From assembly GCA_945872355.1 (NCBI GenBank), contig CAMBZU010000016.1, forward strand, positions 1 to 50,672: a stretch of DNA of 50,672 bases, written 5' to 3'. The notes below the pieces were generated by a model. The model was not told the origin of the DNA, did not search any database, and worked only from the letters and a program-made list of their open reading frames with translations. This document shows, piece after piece, positions 16,681-26,157 of the stretch. This stretch comes from Chitinophaga pinensis. Its GTDB lineage: Bacteria; Bacteroidota; Bacteroidia; UBA4408. Position 1 is the stretch's first letter; the number at the start of each line of letters is the position of its first letter. Both the position numbers and the translations under genes were made by a program.

Positions 16681-19341
16681 ATGAAAATCCTTGATATTAA
16701 AGCCATGCGCGGCCCAAATTATTGGAGCATCAGACGTCACAAATTAATTGTGATGAAAATTGATTTAGAGGAAATGGAAGATTTTCCTTCTAATAAGATT
16801 GATGGTTTTGCCAATCGTTTGGAACAAATGTTTCCAACCATGTATGAACATGAGTGTAGTGAAAACAAGCCAGGAGGCTTTTTTTATAGGGTGCGCGAAG
16901 GAACTTGGATGGGGCATGTGATAGAGCATGTTGCTTTAGAAATACAAACCCTAGCCGGTATGGATACAGGTTTTGGAAGAACAAGAACCACAGGCGAAGA
17001 TGGTGTTTATAATGTGGTGTTTAGCTATGAAGAAGAAAAAGTAGGTATTTATGCAGCAAAGGCTGCAGTTAGAATTTGTGCAGCTTTAGCTAAAAATGAA
17101 GCCTATGATTTAGCTGAAGATATTCAGCGCATGCGCGAAATTAGAGAAGATGAAAGACTTGGCCCAAGCACAGGTTCAATTGTTGAAGAAGCAAAGGCAA
17201 GGGGCATTCCTTGGATTAGATTAAACAGACATAGTTTGGTTCAGCTTGGTTATGGTATAAATCAAAAAAGAATTCAAGCTACTGTAAGCAGCACAACAAG
17301 CAATATTGCAGTTGAAATAGCCTGTGATAAGGAAGAAACAAAAAATTTATTGGAGGCTGCTTCAATTCCTATTCCGCGAGGAACAATTATTTATGATGAA
17401 GAGGATATGGAAAGGGCAATCAAACGCATTGGATATCCAATCGTTTTAAAACCTGTGAACGGCAATCACGGCCGAGGGGCAACCATTAATGTGCAAACAT
17501 GGGAGCAGGCAGTTGAAGCTTTAGCTGTTGCAAAGAAAATTAGCCGTGGTGTAATTTGCGAAAAGTTTATTACGGGCTATGATTTTAGATTATTGGTTAT
17601 TAATTACAAATTAGTTGCTGCCGCAAAGCGCACTCCTGCATGTGTTATTGGAGATGGCAAATCAACAATTAAAGCATTGGTTGATGCTGTAAATAGCGAT
17701 CCACGAAGAGGTTATGGGCACGAAAAAGTGTTAACCGCAATCAAACTTGATGAAATGACACTTAACATCTTAAAAGATCGTAATCTAAATTTAGATGATG
17801 TGATTGCAAAAGATGAAATTTTATATCTAAAGAAAACAGCTAATTTAAGTACTGGTGGAACCTCTACAGATGTTACAGATATGGTTCATCCTTACAATGT
17901 TTTTATGGCTGAACGAATTGCACGTATCATTGGCTTAGATATTTGTGGTATTGATATTATGGCGCCAGATTTAAGTGCTTCTATAAAAGAAAACGGAGGT
18001 GCTGTGCTTGAAGTGAACGCTGCGCCTGGTTTTAGAATGCACATTGCACCTGCCCAAGGATTAGCAAGAAATGTGGCAGAACCTGTTATAGATATGCTAT
18101 ACCCTCCCGGAAGTTCAGCGCGTATTCCAATTATTGCTGTAACAGGAACAAACGGTAAAACTACAACCACAAGATTAATGGCACATATTGTAAAAACAAT
18201 GGGTCATAAAGTTGGATTTACAACCACCGATGGAATTTATGTTCAAAACAGAATGCTAGAGCAAGGCGATTGCACAGGACCTGTTAGTGCAGAGTTTGTG
18301 TTAAAAGACCCCACTGTTGATTTTGCGGTGCTTGAATGCGCGCGTGGTGGAATTTTAAGAGCAGGTTTAGGTTTTCACAATTGTGATATTGCCATAGTTA
18401 CTAATGTGGCGGCTGATCATCTTGGCTTAAAAGATATCAACTCTTTAGAAGATATGGCCCGCGTAAAAGGCGTGGTGGCTGAAAGCGTTATGAAAAGCGG
18501 CTATGCTATTTTAAATGCTGATGATGATTTAGTGTATAACATGAGAAAGGGCCTACAATGTAATATCGCCCTCTTTAGTTTAGATGAAAATAACCCTCGC
18601 ATTATTGAACATTGTAATAAAGGCGGATTGGCCGCTATAGTTGAAAACGGATATGTAACTATTTGTAAAGGCACTTGGAGAATTAGAGTTGATAAAGTAG
18701 TAAATATTCCACTTACATTCAGTGGTAAAGCTATTTTTATGATTCAAAATATTTTACCCACTTTAATTGCTGGCTTTGTTAGAAACTTTAAAATTGAAGA
18801 TATAAGAATTGCGCTCGAAACATTTATACCATCGCCAACGCAAACGCCAGGTAGAATGAATTTGTTCCAATTTAAAAACTTCCAAGTAATGGTAGATTAT
18901 GCGCATAATACCGCAGGTTTTCAGGCATTAGGCAAGTTTTTAGAGAAAATTGAAGCGCAGCCTAAAATTGGAATTATTGCAGGGGTGGGCGATAGGAGAG
19001 ATGAAGATATTTTTAATTTAGGAAAGCAAGCCGCGCACATGTTTGATAAAATAATTATTAGACAAGATAAAAACCTAAGAGGCAGAAGCGAGCAAGAAAT
19101 TATTGATTTAATGCTAAAAGGGATAGCTGAAATAGATGCCAATAAATTAGATAAAGTGATTCCAACAGAAAGAGAAGCCATAGATTATGTGCTAAAAAAC
19201 GCTGTAAAAGGAGCATTTATTACTATTTGTAGCGATGTTGTGCCTGATGCTTTAGATCAAATTATGCAGTACAAAGAGCTAGAAGATAAATTTGAAATAA
19301 CAGCCGCTGATATTAAAGATTTACGCAAAGAGCAAGCATAA
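16681..19341 (+). CDS. cphA: Cyanophycin synthetase
   Basis: An 886-residue enzyme that builds cyanophycin (an aspartate backbone with arginine side chains) from Asp, Arg and ATP. The order matches CphA1: an N-terminal domain (1-160), an ATP-grasp domain (about 200-475, with IVLKPVNGNHGRGATI and VLEVNAAPGFRMH) and a Mur-ligase domain (about 485-880) with P-loop GTNGKT at 489-494 and substrate segment VDYAHN. The N-domain contains HVIEH at residues 79-83, an HxxEH pattern as in M16-type zinc peptidases; the matching region in cyanobacterial CphA1 has been reported to act as a primer-making hydrolase. Bacteroidota often place cyanophycinase (cphB) beside cphA, but here the neighbours are a beta-barrel and a T9SS protein. 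It is probably monocistronic. Confidence 0.95.
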   Translation: MKILDIKAMRGPNYWSIRRHKLIVMKIDLEEMEDFPSNKIDGFANRLEQMFPTMYEHECSENKPGGFFYRVREGTWMGHVIEHVALEIQTLAGMDTGFGRTRTTGEDGVYNVVFSYEEEKVGIYAAKAAVRICAALAKNEAYDLAEDIQRMREIREDERLGPSTGSIVEEAKARGIPWIRLNRHSLVQLGYGINQKRIQATVSSTTSNIAVEIACDKEETKNLLEAASIPIPRGTIIYDEEDMERAIKRIGYPIVLKPVNGNHGRGATINVQTWEQAVEALAVAKKISRGVICEKFITGYDFRLLVINYKLVAAAKRTPACVIGDGKSTIKALVDAVNSDPRRGYGHEKVLTAIKLDEMTLNILKDRNLNLDDVIAKDEILYLKKTANLSTGGTSTDVTDMVHPYNVFMAERIARIIGLDICGIDIMAPDLSASIKENGGAVLEVNAAPGFRMHIAPAQGLARNVAEPVIDMLYPPGSSARIPIIAVTGTNGKTTTTRLMAHIVKTMGHKVGFTTTDGIYVQNRMLEQGDCTGPVSAEFVLKDPTVDFAVLECARGGILRAGLGFHNCDIAIVTNVAADHLGLKDINSLEDMARVKGVVAESVMKSGYAILNADDDLVYNMRKGLQCNIALFSLDENNPRIIEHCNKGGLAAIVENGYVTICKGTWRIRVDKVVNIPLTFSGKAIFMIQNILPTLIAGFVRNFKIEDIRIALETFIPSPTQTPGRMNLFQFKNFQVMVDYAHNTAGFQALGKFLEKIEAQPKIGIIAGVGDRRDEDIFNLGKQAAHMFDKIIIRQDKNLRGRSEQEIIDLMLKGIAEIDANKLDKVIPTEREAIDYVLKNAVKGAFITICSDVVPDALDQIMQYKELEDKFEITAADIKDLRKEQA

Positions 19342-19521
19342 TTCTTAATAATAAAAATGCGTTTTAAAAAATAGTTTTATGCTATAAACATAGAAAAATT
19401 AATCCCTTAATTTATTTATTTTAGCATATAGAAAACTATTATTTACCTCATTTGTTAAATACAAACTTTGACTTTTAAAAATTTAATAAGATATTTAAAC
19501 ATTAATTAAACCACAATAAAA

Positions 19522-21378
19522 ATGAATAAAAAAATTACTTTACTTTTTACCTTATTTATAGGCGCTTATCAGTTTAGTTTTGGTCAACAGAGCGTAACTC
19601 CAGAAACTGGTGTAATTTACCCCGAATACATGGGCGTTTCTAAACCTTTGTCTGAGTTGTTTGAAACAGAGCAAGATCAAATGAATGCGGAAACCATTTT
19701 TAAAGAATCAGAAGACAGAGCGCATAGAACACCTCAAACATTTCAGTACACTGCTGAAGATGGTCCTGAATATGGAAATGATGAATCAACCATTCAAAAA
19801 GAACAAGGCAATAGAAGTGTTTTACCGCCATTAACCAATTGGGGTGGTCAAAGTGGAGGCGGAAGTTGTCCTCCTGACCCATCAGGCGCAGCAGGTATAA
19901 ATCATTACGTACAATCTGTTAACGCAACTCCTTTTAAAGTTTTTAATAAAACTTCAGGTGCCACAATGGGCACAATTCGTCAAATAGGTTCACTTTGGAG
20001 TCCAGCCACCAGTAATGATGGCGATCCAATTATATTATATGATAAGTATGCAGACAGATGGTTTGTGTCTCAATTTGGTACAAGTGGAAATAAAGTATAT
20101 ATTGCTATTTCAACAACCAATGATCCAACGGGTGCTTATTATACTTATACCTATACCTCACCAAATTTCCCCGATTATTTAAAATTCTCGATTTGGGCTG
20201 ATGGTTATTACATGACTTCAAACCAGCAAACAGATAGATTATTCGTTTTTGAAAGAGATAAAATGATTTTAGGTCAAACAGCGAGGTCAGTTTATGGAAG
20301 TTACACTACTGGTACCGTTTCTGGTTTTTTTGCACCAATGCCAGCTGATGCAGATGGTGTTTTACCTCCAATAGGCACTCCTTGTCCTTTCTTTTGGTAC
20401 ACTGAGAACTCTTGGGGTGGTGGAAATGTTGATGGAATAAAATATATCAATGCCACAGTTAATTGGGTACCTACAACACCTACTTTAAATTTTAGCGCAA
20501 CAACAACGGTTCCTACAGCGGCATTTGATGGGACATATAATCAATTTTGGAATGATATTTCGCAGGGTACTGGAACACAAAAGTTAGATGGGATTGGTGG
20601 TATAGTTTGGTACAGGGCGCAATGGAGACAATGGACAGGATACAACACAATCGTATTATGCTGGGGTGTTAAAATAAACACAACTACCAGAAGTATTAAA
20701 TGGGTAGAATTACGTCAAGCACAACCTTCTGGTGCTTGGACTTTGTACCAAGAGGGTATTTACAATCCTGATGCATTAAACAGATGGGTAGGAAGCATTG
20801 CCATGGACGATAATGGCAGTATTGCATTAGCCTATGCAGCAGCTGGTCCAACGCCAACAGCAACACCTGCTGGTTTGCGTTATACTGGTAGATTGGCAAC
20901 TGATCCACTCGGAGAAATGACTTTTGCTGAAACTGTAGCCTTTGCAGGTACTGGTAGTATGACAGGTTGTGGAAATCGTTTTGGTGATTATTCACAAACA
21001 TCTTTAGATCCAAATGGTACTACATTTTGGCATACTGGCGAATATTCAAATGGTGGAAGTCCTGCCACAAGAATTTATTCTTTTACTTTGCCTTTACCAA
21101 CTGAATTAAAGGAAGTTAAAAAAGAATTGGCTTACGATGTTTATCAAAATGGAACAGCATTATTAATTAATGCCGAAAATTTGCCAAACACCGGCCAATT
21201 TGTTGTTGACTTATTTGATATGCAAGGTAGAAAAATTGATGGTCAATTGGTAAATTCAACAGATAATAAATTAAAAACAAGTTTTGATGTGAGTAACTTT
21301 GCTAAAGGCATTTACATGGTGCGTATAGGAAAAGCTAATACGAGCTTTCAAAAGGTAGTTAAAGTTCCAATCAATTAA
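19522..21378 (+). CDS. Secreted protein with T9SS C-terminal sorting domain
   Basis: A 618-residue exported protein. The signal peptide ends near YQFSFGQQ. The large central part (about 100-530) is rich in Gly, Thr and aromatic residues, with SGGGSCPPDPSGAAG and repeated WxxGG-type segments, and looks like a beta-propeller or similar all-beta ectodomain; I see no known catalytic motif. The last 80 residues form a type A sorting domain (FDMQGRKIDGQL, then FAKGIYMVRIG and KVVKVPIN), which sends the protein through the T9SS to the surface. A strong terminator follows at 21397-21417. The function of the ectodomain is unassigned. Confidence 0.85.
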   Translation: MNKKITLLFTLFIGAYQFSFGQQSVTPETGVIYPEYMGVSKPLSELFETEQDQMNAETIFKESEDRAHRTPQTFQYTAEDGPEYGNDESTIQKEQGNRSVLPPLTNWGGQSGGGSCPPDPSGAAGINHYVQSVNATPFKVFNKTSGATMGTIRQIGSLWSPATSNDGDPIILYDKYADRWFVSQFGTSGNKVYIAISTTNDPTGAYYTYTYTSPNFPDYLKFSIWADGYYMTSNQQTDRLFVFERDKMILGQTARSVYGSYTTGTVSGFFAPMPADADGVLPPIGTPCPFFWYTENSWGGGNVDGIKYINATVNWVPTTPTLNFSATTTVPTAAFDGTYNQFWNDISQGTGTQKLDGIGGIVWYRAQWRQWTGYNTIVLCWGVKINTTTRSIKWVELRQAQPSGAWTLYQEGIYNPDALNRWVGSIAMDDNGSIALAYAAAGPTPTATPAGLRYTGRLATDPLGEMTFAETVAFAGTGSMTGCGNRFGDYSQTSLDPNGTTFWHTGEYSNGGSPATRIYSFTLPLPTELKEVKKELAYDVYQNGTALLINAENLPNTGQFVVDLFDMQGRKIDGQLVNSTDNKLKTSFDVSNFAKGIYMVRIGKANTSFQKVVKVPIN

Positions 21379-21396
21379 TAATATTTACTTTATGAG

Positions 21397-21423
21397 AGCC
21401 CATGCTATGCATGGGCTTTTTTA
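21397..21423 (+). terminator. Rho-independent terminator after the T9SS protein gene
   Basis: A perfect 9-bp stem (AGCCCATGC at 21397-21405, GCATGGGCT at 21409-21417) with a 3-base loop, followed by a T-rich run. It lies 19 nt after the stop at 21378 and before the lipoprotein gene at 21442. Confidence 0.85.
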
Positions 21424-21441
21424 TTTAATCAAACAAAAAAA

Positions 21442-21825
21442 ATGAGTAATAAATTAATTTTAATAGCACTTGTTTCTTTGCTAGGCGTATCCTGTAAAGT
21501 AAAGACTTCTAAAGAAAATTCAAACCAACAAAATATTGCAAAACCTGCCGATAAAGTAACTATGGTTGAAGAAACCAAGGACATAGAAAACAAAACCTTA
21601 GGGAAGGTATCACATCAATATCGTGCTGCGGGATGTAACACAGTCATAGAAGTAAAACTAGCAGAGGGAGAAATTCAAACACTTATACCAAAAGATAAAC
21701 TTGCTGCAGAGTTTGATGTAGATGGGAAAGAATTATATTTTAATTTTTTATTGCTAAGAATGCCGCAACCAGCCGGCTGCACTGTTGGTCAACCCGCAGC
21801 TATTACTGATATAGTTAAGAAGTAG
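21442..21825 (+). CDS. Small lipoprotein of unknown function
   Basis: A 127-residue exported lipoprotein with the lipobox Cys at residue 18 (LLGVSCKVK). After a low-complexity linker to about residue 50, the C-terminal part (HQYRAAGCNTVIEVKLAEGE, then YFNFLLLRMPQPAGCTVG) forms a short beta-rich domain with two Cys that could pair. I do not recognise a named family; similar small lipoproteins with a single beta domain are common in Bacteroidota. It starts after a terminator, so it likely has its own promoter. The AT-rich repeat tract begins a few bases after its stop. Confidence 0.7.
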   Translation: MSNKLILIALVSLLGVSCKVKTSKENSNQQNIAKPADKVTMVEETKDIENKTLGKVSHQYRAAGCNTVIEVKLAEGEIQTLIPKDKLAAEFDVDGKELYFNFLLLRMPQPAGCTVGQPAAITDIVKK

Positions 21826-21830
21826 TTTTT

Positions 21831-22250
21831 TAATGCTAAATTATGAATTATGAATGCTGAATTATGAATTATGAGAAAGGAATTCTAAATTCTAAATTCT
21901 AAATTATGAATTATGAATGCTGAATTATGAATTATGAGAAAGGAATTCTAAATTATGAATTATGAATGCTAAATTATAAATGCTAAATTATGAATGCTGA
22001 ATTGTAAATAGAAAATGGTGAATTATGAATGCTGAATTAAAATGCTGAATTGTAAATGCTAAATTGTAAATAAAAAATGGGTAATTAAAAATGATAAATG
22101 TTAAATTGAAAGATGCAAATTCTAAATTGAAAATCATATGTAAAAATTCTCAATTAAAAACTAAAAATTAAGAATTAAGAATTCACAATTAAGAATTAAC
22201 AATTCACAATTTAGAATTAACAATTAAGAATTAAAAATTAAGTTTTGATC
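21831..22250. repeat. AT-rich degenerate short-repeat tract
   Basis: About 420 bases built almost entirely from variants of AATTATGAATGCT, AATTCTAA and, in the second half, AATTAAGAATTCACAATT. An exact 56-base direct repeat occurs at 21836-21891 and 21899-21954, a 63-base period. The tract fills the gap between the convergent lipoprotein and fabG genes and has stops in every frame. It looks like a replication-slippage product; no hairpin typical of a terminator stands out. Confidence 0.9.
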
Positions 22251-22259
22251 AACTTCGTA

Positions 22260-23006
22260 TTAGGTTAACATGCCACCGCAAACATTAATGCATTGACCTG
22301 TTATATAAGCACTCATATCGCTTCCTAAGAAAACACAAAGGTTAGCCACGTCATCAACCTTACCACCTCTTTTTAATGGAATAGCATCACGCCAACCTTG
22401 CACCACTTTTTCGTCTAAAACAGCTGTCATTTCTGTTTCAATAAAGCCAGGGGCAACAGCATTGCAACGAATATTGCGAGAACCTAATTCTAGCGCAACT
22501 GATTTGGTAAATCCAATAATACCTGCTTTTGAAGCCGCATAATTGGCTTGGCCTGCATTTCCTTTAACACCAACTACTGAGCTAATATTAATAATGGAGC
22601 CACTTCTTTGTTTCAACATTATTTTTTGAACCGCTTTTGTGATATTGAATACCGACTTTAAATTTGTTTTAATAACTTCATCAAAATTTTCTTCAGACAT
22701 ACGCATTAACAAACCATCTCTGGTAATGCCAGCATTATTAATAACAATATCAATACTGCCAAAATCTGCTGTCATTTGCGCGATAAGTTCTTCTGATGCT
22801 TTATAATCGGCCGCATCGGAACGATATCCTCTGGCATTTACGCCAAAAGCTTTTAATTCATTTTCTAATTCAAGTCCTTTCTCAACGGATGAAAGATAAG
22901 TAAAAGCCACATTGGCACCGTGCTCGGCAAACTTTAAAGCAATGCCTTTGCCAATACCTCTTGAGGCTCCTGTGATTAATGCTGATTTTCCTTGAAGCAA
23001 TTTCAT
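22260..23006 (-). CDS. fabG: 3-oxoacyl-[acyl-carrier-protein] reductase FabG
   Basis: A 248-residue short-chain dehydrogenase that reduces 3-oxoacyl-ACP with NADPH in fatty-acid elongation. The cofactor motif is GASRGIGKG at residues 13-21, with the NNAG motif at 90-93. The catalytic residues are Asn115, Ser142/Ser143 (INISSVVG), Tyr156 and Lys160 (YAASK). The C-terminus (GSDMSAYITGQCINVCGGM) is typical of FabG. It lies 100 nt downstream of accA on the same strand, consistent with a shared role in fatty-acid synthesis. Length and motifs are normal. Confidence 0.95.
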   Translation of the reverse strand: MKLLQGKSALITGASRGIGKGIALKFAEHGANVAFTYLSSVEKGLELENELKAFGVNARGYRSDAADYKASEELIAQMTADFGSIDIVINNAGITRDGLLMRMSEENFDEVIKTNLKSVFNITKAVQKIMLKQRSGSIINISSVVGVKGNAGQANYAASKAGIIGFTKSVALELGSRNIRCNAVAPGFIETEMTAVLDEKVVQGWRDAIPLKRGGKVDDVANLCVFLGSDMSAYITGQCINVCGGMLT

Positions 23007-23106
23007 ATATGTGTAAATTTTAAGTTCAAAAAAGACAATTAATTGTTTTCTTGTATTTTTATATCTGTTATCAATTAATCAATTAATGAGTTGTAATTAG
23101 GCTTTG

Positions 23107-24063
23107 TTATTCAATAACAACGCCCATTGCACAGAATTTTTTAATTCTTTTTTCAATGCGCTGCTCTACTGATAAAGCATCTAATTTCTCAAGTTGTTTT
23201 TTTACTTCAGCTTTTACAATTTTATGAATTTCTGGTATATTGTTGTGTGCGCCACCAAGCGGTTCTTTAATAATACCATCCACTAATTTATTTGAATACA
23301 TATCGGTTGCCGTTAACTTTAGTGCTTCTGCCGCTCTTTCTTTAAAATCCCAACTTCTCCATAAAATAGAAGAGCAAGACTCTGGGGAAATTACCGAATA
23401 CCAGGTGTTCTCTAGCATCAATACTTTGTCGCCAATGCCAATACCTAAGGCGCCGCCAGAAGCTCCTTCTCCAATAATAACACAAATTACAGGTACTTTT
23501 AATTGTGCCATTTCAATAAGATTACGCGCAATGGCTTCGCCTTGTCCACGCTCTTCTGCTTCTAGGCCTGGGTAAGCGCCCGGCGTATCAATAAAAGTTA
23601 CAATGGGTTTATTAAATTTTTCAGCCAGTTTCATAAGGCGCAAAGCCTTTCTATAGCCTTCTGGATTTGGCATTCCAAAGTTTCTGTATTGACGCATTTT
23701 AGTATTGATCCCTTTTTGCTGCCCAATAAACATCACAGTTCTACCATCTAAACTTCCAAAACCACCAACCATAGCTTTATCATCTTTTACAGTGCGATCG
23801 CCATGCAGCTCAATCCAAGTATTATCACTTAATGCATTAATGTAACTGATGGTGTAAGGTCTGTCGGGATGACGGCTCACCATCACTCTTTGCCAAGGCG
23901 TAAGATTGTCGTAAACATCTTTCCTTGCGGTTTTTATTTTATCGTCTAAATCTTTGATTGTTTTTGATACATCAACGCCACTTTTAGCTGCTACTTGTTC
24001 TACTTTCTCGCGTTGCTCTAGTAAGTCAGCTATAGGTTTTTCAAATTCTAACATGGTTGCCAT
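23107..24063 (-). CDS. accA: Acetyl-CoA carboxylase carboxyltransferase subunit alpha
   Basis: The alpha subunit of the acetyl-CoA carboxyltransferase, which moves carboxyl from biotin carrier to acetyl-CoA to make malonyl-CoA, with AccD as partner. Diagnostic segments are [16 protein letters not shown], the oxyanion-loop region [16 protein letters not shown] and [16 protein letters not shown] place the start at the ATG at 24063 (318 residues, [10 protein letters not shown]); a frame extension to 24099 adds residues not expected in the family, and a second ATG at 24054 is also possible. It is encoded just before fabG on the minus strand. Size is normal for AccA. Confidence 0.95.
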   Translation of the reverse strand: MATMLEFEKPIADLLEQREKVEQVAAKSGVDVSKTIKDLDDKIKTARKDVYDNLTPWQRVMVSRHPDRPYTISYINALSDNTWIELHGDRTVKDDKAMVGGFGSLDGRTVMFIGQQKGINTKMRQYRNFGMPNPEGYRKALRLMKLAEKFNKPIVTFIDTPGAYPGLEAEERGQGEAIARNLIEMAQLKVPVICVIIGEGASGGALGIGIGDKVLMLENTWYSVISPESCSSILWRSWDFKERAAEALKLTATDMYSNKLVDGIIKEPLGGAHNNIPEIHKIVKAEVKKQLEKLDALSVEQRIEKRIKKFCAMGVVIE

Positions 24064-24565
24064 TATATCTTTCTTTTTATTTGAGCGGCTAAAATACAAA
24101 AATATAAATACCTGTGGTTTTTGTATTTTAAAAGATATATCGTTATCAGGAAGTTGAAATGAAAATAAGTTATACCGATGTGAAATAAGTAATGGCCCAA
24201 ATTTGTTTCACGGCATTTGTCCCAAACTTTTTTCCGATCGGCATTTACCAATGTAAGATTTTAAATTATTGGCCTAATTTATAAATCACATTGGTATTAT
24301 TTACAACAAACTTTAATATATTGCACATGCTAATTGAAACTGAATTAATACTTGGCATACATCAAAGCGTTGCGTTATTATTTTATGAGTATTGATAGGC
24401 AAGTCAAAGTTTTTATTTCGATACACTGCGCTCATAGTAAGGTTGATTATCAATTACAAATGTGATAGCTATTCCTTAATTTAATGATTAATTTTAGCAA
24501 AAAAATGAATTCAGTAAGCTTGAAAATCGCAAATATTTTAGTCCACAATTTTAAACTTTAATCAA
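24064..24565. other. Intergenic region with repeat copy B
   Basis: A gap between the divergent accA and VOC genes. Positions 24172-24297 are a reverse copy of the dispersed palindromic repeat. A 63-codon minus-strand frame across the repeat encodes only repeat sequence and is not a gene. The rest is AT-rich; TTAATTTTAGC just before the VOC gene (near 24487) loosely resembles a -7 element. Confidence 0.6.
24172..24297 (-). repeat. Dispersed palindromic repeat, copy B
   Basis: Read on the minus strand, it begins ATACCAATGTGATTTAT and ends ATTTCACATCGGTAT, a 126-bp element with imperfect terminal inverted repeats. It contains both modules: a first of about 55 bp nearly identical to copy C at 26158, and a second of about 75 bp nearly identical to 311-395 of copy A. 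It lacks the extra hairpin of copy A. Confidence 0.9.
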
Positions 24566-25093
24566 ATGAAAAAAACTATGCTATTAATTTTAGCCATTGC
24601 TGGCTCTTTTTATTTAGGATTTGCATTTAACGCGCTCCTTTCAAAACAAAGCAATGAAAACAAAAAAATAAAGAGAGTAACAGGGATTGGCGGCATATTC
24701 TTTAAATGTAAAGATCCAAAAGCTTTGCGCGAATGGTATCAAACACATTTAGGATTAAATACCAATCAATATGGCTCCGTATTTGAATGGTACCAAGGTG
24801 CAGATAGCACTAAAAAAGGCTTTTCACAATGGAGTCCGTTTAAAGAAACAACAAAATATTTTTTGCCTTCAACCAAGGAATTTATGATTAATTACCGTGT
24901 TGATAATTTAGCATTATTGTTGGTTGAACTTCAGAAGGAAGGTGTAACAATTTCAGATACTTTACAAAGTTATGATTATGGAAAGTTTGTTCATATTATG
25001 GATGTAGAAGGCAATAAAATTGAACTTTGGGAGCCTCATGATGTGGCATTTGAAAAAATGGGAAAAGAAATGGGAGCCACTACTACAAAGTAA
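24566..25093 (+). CDS. VOC-family protein with N-terminal membrane anchor
   Basis: A 175-residue protein with a hydrophobic N-terminus (residues 4-25, LLILAIAGSFYLGFAF) followed by a single vicinal-oxygen-chelate (glyoxalase/bleomycin-resistance) domain. The VOC part has the typical FFKCKDPKALREWYQTHLGL opening, a central YRVDNLALLLVELQKEGV segment and a closing VHIMDVEGNKIELWEPH with the expected Glu ligand. Most proteins of this subfamily are cytoplasmic; the hydrophobic leader suggests an anchored or exported form, with the VOC domain facing the periplasm if anchored as a signal anchor. The substrate is unknown. It is probably transcribed alone. Confidence 0.85.
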   Translation: MKKTMLLILAIAGSFYLGFAFNALLSKQSNENKKIKRVTGIGGIFFKCKDPKALREWYQTHLGLNTNQYGSVFEWYQGADSTKKGFSQWSPFKETTKYFLPSTKEFMINYRVDNLALLLVELQKEGVTISDTLQSYDYGKFVHIMDVEGNKIELWEPHDVAFEKMGKEMGATTTK

Positions 25094-25188
25094 AAATGAT
25101 TTAAACAGGTTAAATTTGTACATGTATTTCATATCAACTATTTAAAAGCTTGTAAACACTACATCGTGCTTTAAAAGAATCAACTAAA

Positions 25189-26130
25189 ATGAATAAATTA
25201 CCTCTCATAATGCTTGTGTTTTGCCTGTGTTTTTATTTGTTACATGGCACAAACAATTCCGCAAAAAATGCCCATGTATTGAAACCTCATTTGTATGATA
25301 CTTTATATCCAGTGATATACAATGCTTTAGCTACCTCAAATGGGGAATATGCCTTTCGAACAATTCCTGCGAAAACATTAAAAGTAAAATTAATTCCAAA
25401 TTTGGAAACAAGAGCTAAAATGAAGCTACATAAAATTGATCATATTATTGGCGTTCATCAGTTCTTTCTTGATCATGATTTGGTTTCAGGATTTGTGCAT
25501 CCCTTCACTAAAAACATGTTTGATAAATTACAATCTACTCAGTTTGTACTTAAATTTACATCAACTGATAAAAACAAGATGATTGGAAATATTGGGTACA
25601 TTAGAAAAAGTCAGTTAACCAAAGGCGACACCTTAGGCAAAAATATTGCATACTTTAGGCAATGGCGTTTGTCGGAAATTGATTATAAAGTAGAAAAAGG
25701 AATTGTTTATATTCATGCTAATCCATGCAATTTTAACAAGCGATGTGCCTGTCCAGAAAGCAAACTAACAGGGAACATGAGGCAAATTCCGCTATGGCAA
25801 AAAACTGAAATTGGTGTTCAACCGCTAAATAAATTTAATGCTTTTGGAAGAGAAAATGGAGGCACAGTGGCATTAATTTGGGAGTATAATCATGAAATAT
25901 TTTTTCAAGATATTCATAGTTCATGGAGCGAAATATTGGAGCGCGCTATTGAAGTTTCTAAAAAATATCGCACCGACCCAAGCATAGCAATTTCAGATGC
26001 AGGGCCCTTAGCATACAAATTAAAAGCGAACAGGAACTATGAATTAAATGTTTCAGCCATTGATGCGCTTGCACCTAGTGGCAAAAGATTTGGTGCTGGT
26101 TATGGATACATACAAGGCAACAATAAATAA
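25189..26130 (+). CDS. Secreted protein of unknown function with a Cys cluster
   Basis: A 313-residue protein with an N-terminal signal peptide (residues 4-20, LPLIMLVFCLCFYLLHG) and no later membrane segment, so it is exported. A cysteine-rich stretch near residues 180-190 (PCNFNKRCACPES) has three close cysteines that could bind metal or form disulfides. The region around YFRQWRLSEIDYKV and the C-terminal SDAGPLAYKLKANRNYEL look like a compact domain, but I do not recognise a family. The gene lies between the VOC gene and repeat copy C, without operon partners. Confidence 0.6.
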   Translation: MNKLPLIMLVFCLCFYLLHGTNNSAKNAHVLKPHLYDTLYPVIYNALATSNGEYAFRTIPAKTLKVKLIPNLETRAKMKLHKIDHIIGVHQFFLDHDLVSGFVHPFTKNMFDKLQSTQFVLKFTSTDKNKMIGNIGYIRKSQLTKGDTLGKNIAYFRQWRLSEIDYKVEKGIVYIHANPCNFNKRCACPESKLTGNMRQIPLWQKTEIGVQPLNKFNAFGRENGGTVALIWEYNHEIFFQDIHSSWSEILERAIEVSKKYRTDPSIAISDAGPLAYKLKANRNYELNVSAIDALAPSGKRFGAGYGYIQGNNK

Positions 26131-26157
26131 TATTCCTGCTTTATTTAATTACATTTA

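Noticed and set aside
21831-22250. CRISPR array
   Set aside because: The repeats are short, degenerate and contiguous without unique spacers of constant length.
24063-24251. A 62-codon minus-strand frame overlapping the 5' side of accA
   Set aside because: Most of it lies in repeat copy B; the same peptide-like sequence would occur in copy A, but it follows the repeat, not a gene, and no start context supports it.
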